64,000 bases of DNA from Eucalyptus grandis (Eukaryota; Streptophyta; Magnoliopsida; Myrtales; Myrtaceae), in assembly GCF_016545825.1 (NCBI RefSeq), contig NC_052612.1, positions 6,696,001 through 6,760,000 of the forward strand. The letters are read 5' to 3'. The notes beneath the pieces were generated by a model. That model did not search any database. It worked only from the letters and a program-made list of their open reading frames with translations, and had not been told where the DNA came from. Below are positions 56,319 through 64,000 of this stretch, one piece after another; the first letter of the stretch is position 1, and every line of letters begins with the position of its first letter. A program made the position numbers and the translations under genes.

Positions 56319-56894
56319 CGTTTGTATTATGACTCGTAATATTTTTTTTTCCACATCCAGTCTACTTCGTAACAATTTTTTTGATAAAACAAACTTCAAC
56401 CGAGCCAAAAAAATTAGTCACTTAATACATGATAGAGCCAATATATACATACTATATATGTGTGTGTGTTTTTTCTTAGTGCAAATGGTTATACGAGCAC
56501 CCAATTAGTAGGGGGGGAGGTTGAGTTCGACTCTCAACAAGGCAATTTGTCATTCAAAATTTTTCATAACAATTTTTTTTATAAACAAAAAATTCAATTG
56601 AGCCAAAAAATTTGTCACTTAATACGTCATAAAGCCAACATATACATGTAATTCATTTTTCTTGGTACAAATGGGAATATGAGCACCCATTTAGTAAGCT
56701 GGAGGTTTTGAGTTCGACTCTCAAATAATATTTCTTTTTTGTAAATTCAAACTTCTTCATAACAAATTTTTTTATTAATTAAAAGATAGATCGAACCAAA
56801 AAATTTGTCACTTAATACATCATAGAGCCAACATGTACATACAATATATTATGTTCCGTTTTCTCGGTACAAATGGGATACGAGCACCCATTTA
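56254..56894 (+). repeat. tRNA-like (SINE-like) tandem array, second locus
   Basis: Heads at about 56,254, 56,480 and 56,665, plus a fourth cut at 56,894 by the PIF-like element. Its missing part resumes at 58,602 (agtaagctaaagttttgagt). Unit order and wording match the first locus. Confidence 0.6.
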
Positions 56895-58468
56895 GGGCGC
56901 GTTTAGTAACGCTTCTATTCTCGAAAACAATTTCTAATCAGAAATAATTCTTTTTTATTTTGTTTCCAGGAACAATTTCTAACTATTTTAAGCCGTTTTA
57001 AAAGCGTTTGGTAACATTTTCGTTTAAAAATTGTTTCGGGAACAAAATAGAAAAAAAGTATTTTTGCTTCAAGAAACAATTTTTGAAAAAAAAAAACGCG
57101 TTTGGTAACTGTTCTAAAAATATAAAAAGAATAGAAACACGTTTGGTAAATTTGTATAATTTTTATTTCTTTTAATTTTTTAATATTTTATTTTATTTTT
57201 TCGATTTTCTTTCTTATTTTCTTATTTATTTTTCATTTTTTCTTCTTTTGGCGGTCGTCGGCCTCGGCCATGGCCGGCGATTGGCCGACGAGGGCCGGCG
57301 ACTCGCCCGGCCACGGCGAGGCTCGCCGGCCCGACGAGCTCAACCTTGCCTGCCACGGCGAGGCTCGCCGGCCCTCGACGAGCTCGGCCTCCGCGGATCC
57401 GGGCGAGATCAAGCTCGCCCAGCCCGGCATGAGGTCGCCCGCCTTGGTCGGGCAAGCTCGAGCTCACCTGGATCCGGCGAGGCCGAGCTCACCTAGCCAA
57501 GGCGAGGCTAAGCCTCGCCGGGGGCGGCGACGCTCCGGCGAGGTCACCGGCCCTCGACGGCGTCGCCGGCCCTCACGGCCATGGCCGAGGCTAGCGACCG
57601 CCAAAAAAAAAAAAAGAAAAAGAAAAAGAAAAGAAGAAGAAAAAAGATAGAAGAAAATGGAAGAGAGAGAAAAAGCGTTCATAAATTTTGTTCCGTAAAC
57701 AATAAACAACTTTTTTTTTTTGTTTCTTGTTTCCGTTCCAGATGTGTTTCTCGGATACAAAAATAATTTTGGAACAAAAACGCAAACAAACGCGTTTTCG
57801 TTTCAAAAACAAAAATTCGTGTTTCTAGGAATAGAAACACATTTTAACAAAAGCCCTTGGTAATCTGTCCAAAATTTCAATTCCCAAAATAGAATTGCGT
57901 TTAGTAATATGCTCAAAATTTCTACTCAAAATCATTTTCTTTTAATTTTTAAATAATTTTATTACTTTTTCCTTTTTTTTTTCTTTTTTTTTTCCTTTCT
58001 CTCTCATGTTCTTCTTCTTCAAGTGACTAGTCACCGGACCAGCCGGAGCATCGGCTAGACGAGGGCCGGCAATCTCATTGGAACGTCACTAGCCCTTAGC
58101 AAGGCTCGCCTAGCCTCACCGGTGTCTAGGCCTCGACGGGGCCGGGCAAGCCTCGCCGTGGCCGGGCGGGCCTCGCCAATGGCCGAGTTGGCCTCACCGA
58201 GGCCGAGCAAGGCCCCCGCTAGTGGCTAGGCTTGCCTCCGGCGAACTCGGCGGACCTCACCCCGGCTTGGCAAGCCTCGACAAGCTCGCCAGACCGGTTG
58301 TCAGCAACCGGCAATAGTGGGTGGCGGACGGCAACTGCAGCGGTGGATGAAGAAGAAGGAAAGGGAAGAAGAAGAAGAGAAAATATGGACTTGATTCTTG
58401 GATTTGTTCTCAAGAACAAGAATCAACTTTTTCTTTTAATTCTTGATTATGTTCCAAATCCACTTCCC

Positions 58469-58501
<33 letters not shown>

Positions 58502-58601
58502 AAAACAAAAATTTTACCAAACACGATTCCGTTCCAAAACTACTCCCGGAACAAAAGAATAAAATTTGACACTATTTGGCTGGTTACCAAACAGGTCCTT
58601 A
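56892..58601. mobile_element. PIF/Harbinger-like element(s) inserted in the tRNA-like array
   Basis: The trinucleotide tta flanks both ends (56,892-56,894 and 58,599-58,601). The uninterrupted target cacccatttagtaag can be read in the first array (near 51,441). Tips are gggcgcgtttagtaac at the left and, in reverse, ggacctgtttggtaacc at the right. Internal cgtttggtaa words and a change of core near 57,860-57,960 suggest two related elements nested or fused. The two GC-rich cores (57,250-57,600 and 58,030-58,330) each lie between pyrimidine and purine tracts. No transposase. Confidence 0.65.
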
Positions 58602-60178
58602 GTAAGCTAAAGTTTTGAGTCCAACTCTTAACGAGAGCATTTGTCTAGTGACTTATAATCTTTCTTTCTTCTACATTCAAATTTTCGTAACAACTTTCTT
58701 GATAAACATTCAAACTTATGTCTTCTTGATGCTGTTATAATCAGGGAAACGGAACTCTAGTGGGAATGGAACTCATTGCGGTGATGCTAGAGGGAAGTTG
58801 ATGCTGACGAATCTTACTGGAACATGCGGAGGACAGAAAATCTTAGAGCTGGGGAAAATGAATGGGTTTGGGATTAAATCTGGCTAAGTTATTGCCCCGA
58901 AACTGACTCACCCAGGCCATGGTCAGCTCTAAAGGGAACTCTAGAAAAAGAATAATGACTAATGTTCTTTATTGTTCAAGCAAAGAGACATTTTCTATCG
59001 GCTAAACCTTATGCTTCTCACATTCAATGCTTGTGTTCCATCTGAAGTTATTTCTTACCACATAATTGTCGACAACCTAATTTGACCAATAAACGCAGTA
59101 CATCTATATAGTATCTGGAGAGCAGCTGTTTTTGCTAGCTAAGGATTACATCAAGTATCTTTTTAGTGGATGTTTGAGTGTTAGGTCAACCCGTGCGATA
59201 CCCCAGTGAGGAAGATTTTACAAGGAGCTAACAGAGAAGAAAGAGGTTGATCAGTATTGGTTAGTGTTGAAAATTGAGATCCATTTTCTAAAACTAGCTA
59301 ATTTCTTCTATTGTAATCTAGAAGCTCCTAAGTAAAGGTTTTGGTAGTGGAAGTTGTGGTCTAACAATGTCCAAGTTAAGAGATGTTTGGATGAATGGCC
59401 GTGGACAGTTGTAAAGCAAAAATATCTCTGACAAAAGCAGGAATCTTTCCTTGAAGAATACGTTGGGTGGCTTTATGAGTAAAGCAAGAACTAGTTTGTG
59501 TAAGGTGGTGGAAGCATCAGATAAACTCCAGCCACGTGAACATCCCGTCCTACAATTATGTAACGCCACATTTCTATCAAATAAATAAACGATATTCTTG
59601 TCTCATAAATCTTTTTCTATATTCCTCAAAGTATTCATCCTTGTCCATTCCCCTACATCAACTATACCATAAACATATACATTTACACATACAAACAAAA
59701 AAATATCATTGATATCAAAGTCATTCTTCGGCACAATCTCACAATTTCCAACAGTTAGAGAAGGCGATAATTAATATCCCGACCTAGTGGGACGGTCCTG
59801 AGAAGTAGAGGCGCAGGGAGAGAATATAGACAAGATTTGTCTTCCAGCTATGATAATGACCTCTGAACAATTCATCTTCGTCTTCCCCAGTCATTTTAGA
59901 TGGAACAGCGATATCATTCCACGGTTCTAGTTTTGCAGTGATCCGAAGCTTGATCTTGGTAGACGATGAGAAAGCTGTCTTGTGTAGTTGTTACACCATC
60001 CGTCATGGAATTTTCGTGCAAAATTTCACAAGAACAAGGTCAGATGAATGAAGGATTGAAGTCTATGTCAGTCTGTTTTGTTGCAGTATGAATGACTGAG
60101 TTCAAGTTGATTCAAAGCGTTAGAGCAATTGGGACTTGATAGGCTGCTTCATCGGGTGAGGACTTCTTCGTTCCAACT
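58602..60178. other. Intergenic, no gene recognised
   Basis: Begins with the rest of the tRNA-like unit (to about 58,720). A minus-strand open stretch without a Met at about 59,790-59,998 (KLRITAKLEPWNDIAVPSKM) looks protein-like, but I could not assign it to a family. Confidence 0.35.
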
Positions 60179-60539
60179 TTTTCTGTCCCTTTTGATTCGT
60201 TTTCATTTCTGCTATTGATTTCGTCATTTTGAGCCTAGGTTGCTACCTAATAGGCAGAATTTTTGTGACATTTGATATGATATGCAAATACACATTACTT
60301 GTGTATATCTCGAAAATTCCCACATTTAGACACTGCTTTAGGCTGGCTTCCAAAAAAATGCCCTTCTATTAATCTTCCGAGCGTTAAAAACTACAAATAC
60401 AAACTAAAAAAGTCAGATTGTGAGAGCAACTTCTGTTTGCTCTTTCTTTTGTTTTGCATTGCCTATTGGTCCTTCCCCTATTTTTGCATGCTGACAGCTA
60501 ATCATAAACACCAAGTTGCTTCAAAGGTCATGGTTGAAA

Positions 60540-61975
60540 CAAGCATATACTGAAATGTAGAGGCAAAAGAAATTATGTAGGTTCTCGAAACTCTGGTGGT
60601 TGACCGCAGGGACATCACCCGATCCCGGTATGTTGAGCTTTTTGATGGCAATGATTTGGCCGCTGGCCAGTTCGACCCTGTAAACGCTCCCGAACCAGCC
60701 CTTCCGATGCAGTACTTTTCACTGCAGTCATTGGTAGCCTTGGCGATGTCATTGAATGTGAACTTCCCTTCCCTTCCCCATATGATTGACTTGGATTGCT
60801 CTTGCTTCACAAGACTCTTGATCTCTTCATCGAATTCCTTGTTTCGCCACCGAAGTGCCAGAATCACAGCAATTGAAATCACCAGAAATAGTAAGCAGCA
60901 GACGCCCAGGGTCACACCAATAAAAACCTTTTCCCTATGGTCGGTCGATTTACCGCTCATCCCACAAGGAGATAATCCGGTCATGTTTCCACACAAACCC
61001 GGATTCGCGATTAAAGCACTTCCCTGTGCTTGTTGGGAGAGGCGACCACTACGAACCACACTAATTGGCTTGTTGCACGATAAGTCTATTGAGCTTCAAC
61101 TCCTCATGCTGGTGAGAGGAGCTGGGATCGTACCCAACTATTTGTTATGCAAAAGATTGAGATTTTCCAATTCAGTGAACTTTGCTAAATTGGAAGGAAT
61201 TGATCCTGCTAGAGAATCATGGCTCAGGTTCTCCTCTGTAGCGTGAACAAGTTCCCCAGCTCTGGCGATATGACATCCAACATATTGTTGTTGCTCAAGT
61301 TCAAGCTCAGTAAATTCTTGCAATTCGCTAGCTCTTCCGCTATGCTACCGCTCAATGCCTTCTCCCCGACAAATCAAGATATTCTAGCTTCGATAAGTTT
61401 CCTAACTAGGTGGGAATATCTCCAGCCAAATGGTTGTAGCTCAAGTTCAGCCTAATCAACGCCCCCAGACTTACCAAATCATCAGGAATTTTCCTGGTCC
61501 ATTCATTGCCATATGGAGTCAGATCGTGCAATTGAGACAATTTATTAATCTCCGGCGAGATGCGGCTGGGGATTTTGTTACCATCTATCTGCAAATTCGT
61601 GACATTCGTGCACTCTCCCCATTCTGCAGAGAGATTCCCGACAAATCGGTTGTTGCTGAGGACCTGAGGCTTATAAAGTCCGGATTCAGATAAACTCCAA
61701 ACGCACTCATGACATCTGCGGTGAACCGATTGCTGTCCAGACGGACTCTCGTTAGCCCCGGACAATTCCTAAGCAGTTGGGCAGCGGCTAGGTGAAGTTA
61801 TTCCCATCGACCACGAGATATCAAAGAGCAAAGCCGCTGCATATATCTGGCGGCAGCTCTCTGGTGAAGCTGTTTTTCGAAAAGCTAACATTGCCCAGAG
61901 AATGGCTGTACTTGCCAAAATCACGGGGTATGCCTCTCGAGAAATTGTTCATGAACAAAGAGATGGACTGTAAGT
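60540..61975 (-). pseudogene. LRR receptor-like kinase pseudogene, copy C
   Basis: The best-preserved part is one open frame with ALIANPGLCGNMTGLSPCGM, a transmembrane helix VFIGVTLGVCCLLFLVISIA, the juxtamembrane segment GKFTFNDIAKATNDCSEKYC, and the beginning of a kinase that shifts frame at the Gly-rich loop. Upstream LRRs include NNRFVGNLSAEWGECTNVTN and LNLSYNHLAGDIPT. Frame breaks and absence of the kinase catalytic region make it a pseudogene. Confidence 0.75.
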
Positions 61976-61979
61976 GATG

Positions 61980-62451
61980 CTACGTCATGGCTTTTTCCTT
62001 CCCAGCCCTGATCTCATCTTCTTCAACTTGAAGTGCCTCCTTGGTGGTATACTTGCTGGTCATCTTGCAAACCGACCTTCATCACTGACAGCCTCTCAAA
62101 CTTGACCTCGTAATCAATCGACTCGAGTTTGTCGTCCAATGTGTCACCTTCAATTATCGTCTACCTACACACAAAGTTCTCCTTGTCGAGCTCATTGATC
62201 CGGTGCTTCACATTCTTGAAATGACTAGCTGCATTTGTGACCAAACAAGACTTACATTATGAAACTCCCGGCTTGATGAGTGTCTGTTGAATGCTCCCGG
62301 CTCCTCCGTTACCTTGCACGAGCTCCACGCTGTTTATGAACTGAGGCAGCAGCTTTGGGATCAGGGAATTCAACCCGACGATCAAGGCCTTGAACATGTG
62401 AGCTGGAGCAATCGGGCACGTGAGCTCTTGTGTGATGCTAGTTGCACCCAT
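61980..62451 (-). pseudogene. Bet v 1-like pseudogene, copy C
   Basis: Exon 1 is open from ATG 62,451: MGATSITQELTCPIAPAHMF, then VGLNSLIPKLLPQFINSVEL and GNGGAGSIQQ, but it has lost the end of the exon and the donor. Exon 2 carries the same TAG as copy B, then EALQVEEDEIRAGKEKAMT at the C-terminus. Confidence 0.75.
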
Positions 62452-62616
62452 GGCTATTGGCAATGAGAAAGAAATAACCCCAGAGAAGTTCGTGCTTCTG
62501 AGTCCTGTCAATGCCTCCTATTTATGGTTAGAATTATGCGAATAGGTAGGCTTGGTTTGGCAAGAGTCACGTTTGAGGAAAATAGAAGAGTCGAGGATTT
62601 GCGGCCTAAAGAAATA

Positions 62617-62945
62617 TATAATAAGAATGTACTTTTCCTTAATGATTTTACTTATTGCGGTTCATGAAAAATTGTGCCACCTTGATATGTTTCGATGATC
62701 GATCCGGATCAAGCGGGATTGATAGTCCATATTTGAAATATTAGGCCACAGTTTACCATGAATTCATTTCACTCATGTATCCTCTCCATGTAGCGCAGTT
62801 TACCAAATGCCATAAAAACCACTACACCAGATTCCTGTCACACCTTTCATTCTCTTATTCTCAGCAAAGACTGGAACAACAACAATCACCAGCCCAACAT
62901 GCTTTAACTTCGAACATCAAGTGACTCAAACGCTTCTTGTCTTCT
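62617..62945. other. Intergenic, no gene recognised
   Basis: Flank between the segmental duplication and the next Bet v 1-like pseudogene; probably 3' flank of the latter. Confidence 0.35.
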
Positions 62946-62947
62946 AT

Positions 62948-63944
62948 TTAGTTTTGCCCAACCGGACAATAAAAGATAGCGACGAGATCGGCGCAACAGG
63001 CATCAGCGTTTGCCACGACAGAAGCCTCTATGGCCTTGACCATTGCGTCCACCTTCTCTTTCCCGGCCTTGATCTCCTCCTCGGTGATATTCACCTTGCC
63101 AATGGTGAAGTACTTGCTCATGCACTTCAACACCGAGCCTCCCTCGGGCGACGCGGTGATCTTCACCTCGTAGCTGATCTTCTCAAAGGCGGTGCCCAGC
63201 GCATCACCCTCGATGATTGAGTAACAGTAGGTGAAGTTCTCCTTGTTCAAGGCCTAGACCTTGTGCTTTGCCGTCTTGTACCGACTGCCGATCAGAGTAA
63301 CAAAAAGTAACATTCACATTTAGAACTTGCCGGTTTCAACATTGTGAGCACCGATCTTGATGGTGTAGATCCGGCCATTCAGGAATTAGCCCCAGCCACA
63401 ATCCAATACTATTAACTTAGACATGGCCTGATTTTGTCTTATCGAAATCAGGTCACATGATCACATGTGTAAATTTAAACAGTTAGAAACGTCTTAATTA
63501 ATCAAGTCATATATCTATCTTTTTCAATCAAGTCATATATCTATCATTCAGGAATTAGCCCCCAGCCACAATCCAATACTATTGACTTAGACATGGCCTG
63601 ATTTTGCCTGATCGAAATTGGGTCACATGATCACTTGTGTAAATTTAAACAGTTAGAAACGTCTTAGTTACTCAAGTCATATATCTATCTTTTTCAATGT
63701 CCATTATAGTGTTCCATAAGGTTGAACCCGCCTTGATTTGGAGCAATCCTAGTTCCTAATATGGATGGACTAACCTTCGCAGAAAGTCATCAACTTGATG
63801 GTCCCAGGACCTCCATCGCCCTCGAAGACTTCCATGCTCTTGATGTCTTGTGGGAGGACCTTGTTGATGAGGTTATCGGTGTCAAGGAGAGTGGCCTCAA
63901 ACATCTCGGCCGGAGGAATTGGGGACGTAAGTGATAACACACAT
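62948..63944 (-). pseudogene. Bet v 1-like (PR-10/MLP) pseudogene with lost acceptor and nonsense codon
   Basis: Exon 1 starts at ATG 63,944 (MCVITY). A short deletion shifts the frame, then [40 protein letters not shown] and IKLMTFCEG run to a donor at 63,774. Exon 2 begins near 63,288, but the acceptor AG is changed to CG. It has AKHKV, a TAG, then ALNKENFTYCYSIIEGDALG, SYEVKITASPEGGSVLKCMS and EEEIKAGKEKVDAMVKAIEA. The glycine-rich loop (GDGGPGTIK) missing from the 49-kb gene is present here. Three independent lesions make it a pseudogene. Confidence 0.8.
63377..63705. repeat. Tandem duplication of about 165 bp in the Bet v 1-like intron
   Basis: Two units each begin cattcaggaattagccccag and end catatatctatctttttcaat. 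They differ at a handful of bases. Confidence 0.85.
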
Positions 63945-64000
63945 GACTGGATCCGAACAAAGGTGCAGAAACTGAGAAGAGGGTGATGATCAGGAAAGAC

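Larger units (their letters stand above)
60179..62616. repeat. Segmental duplication, copy C (partner 40,534-43,009)
   Basis: Collinear with copy B throughout. The kinase/transmembrane part is better preserved here. A deletion of about 30 bases in the Bet v 1 exon 1 removes its splice donor. Confidence 0.9.

Noticed and set aside
59790..59998. Protein-like minus-strand stretch with KLRITAKLEPWNDIAVPSKM
   Set aside because: About 65 codons with no start codon, no family I can name and no supporting exon.

Overview
This is nuclear DNA of a woody eudicot. Genes have introns and GT-AG junctions, and one intact-looking gene is surrounded by nested transposons and gene debris. The mix of transposons (an Ogre/Tat-like LTR element, many small terminal-inverted-repeat elements with GC-rich cores) and multi-copy Bet v 1-like and LRR receptor-kinase fragments suggests Myrtales, perhaps a Eucalyptus relative. 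That placement is inference and was not checked against any database.

Layout. 1-2.2 kb: minus-strand reticulon-like (RTNLB17/18/21 type) 5' exons with a frameshift. 3.3-5.5 kb: plus-strand type-B response regulator with complete receiver and GARP domains, truncated by the 3' end of a LINE. 5.8-6.7 kb: a repeat also found at 39.0-39.9 kb. 9.0-10.4 kb: minus-strand patchwork of LRR-kinase, Bet v 1 and FAS2 fragments. 10,477-23,675: a 13.2-kb LTR retrotransposon with matching 5-bp target duplications, about 1.76-kb LTRs, a PBS, an ORF1, two gag-like segments, no recognisable pol, and three tandem arrays before the 3' LTR. 23.7-28.7 kb: AT-rich, no recognised gene. 28.7-37.6 kb: three-exon ankyrin/PGG membrane protein gene whose 6-kb first intron holds three TIR elements; its first exon has a frameshift and a nonsense codon. 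40.5-43.0 and 60.2-62.6 kb: the two copies of a 2.4-kb segmental duplication, each with an LRR receptor-kinase pseudogene followed by a Bet v 1-like pseudogene. 45.0-47.5 kb: intron-containing NUP93 pseudogene beside a broken Bet v 1 exon 1. 48.5-49.7 kb: FAS2 exon-1 fragment, LRR stub and the only apparently intact Bet v 1-like gene, with a TATA box. 50.6-58.7 kb: tRNA-like (SINE-like) tandem arrays interrupted by TIR elements, a hAT element with a perfect 8-bp target duplication, and another Bet v 1 exon-2 wreck. 62.9-63.9 kb: a further two-exon Bet v 1-like pseudogene.

How it works together. There are no operons. Genes probably expressed are few: the truncated response regulator, perhaps the ankyrin gene, and the 49-kb Bet v 1-like gene. 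The most interesting material is structural: (i) a non-autonomous LTR element with an unusual gag/array organisation; (ii) a recurring cassette (pyrimidine tract, GC-rich core, purine tract) inside several apparently unrelated TIR element families; (iii) repeated shuffling of the same gene fragments (FAS2 exon 1, LRR kinase, Bet v 1); (iv) a type-B response regulator that has lost its activation domain through a LINE insertion.
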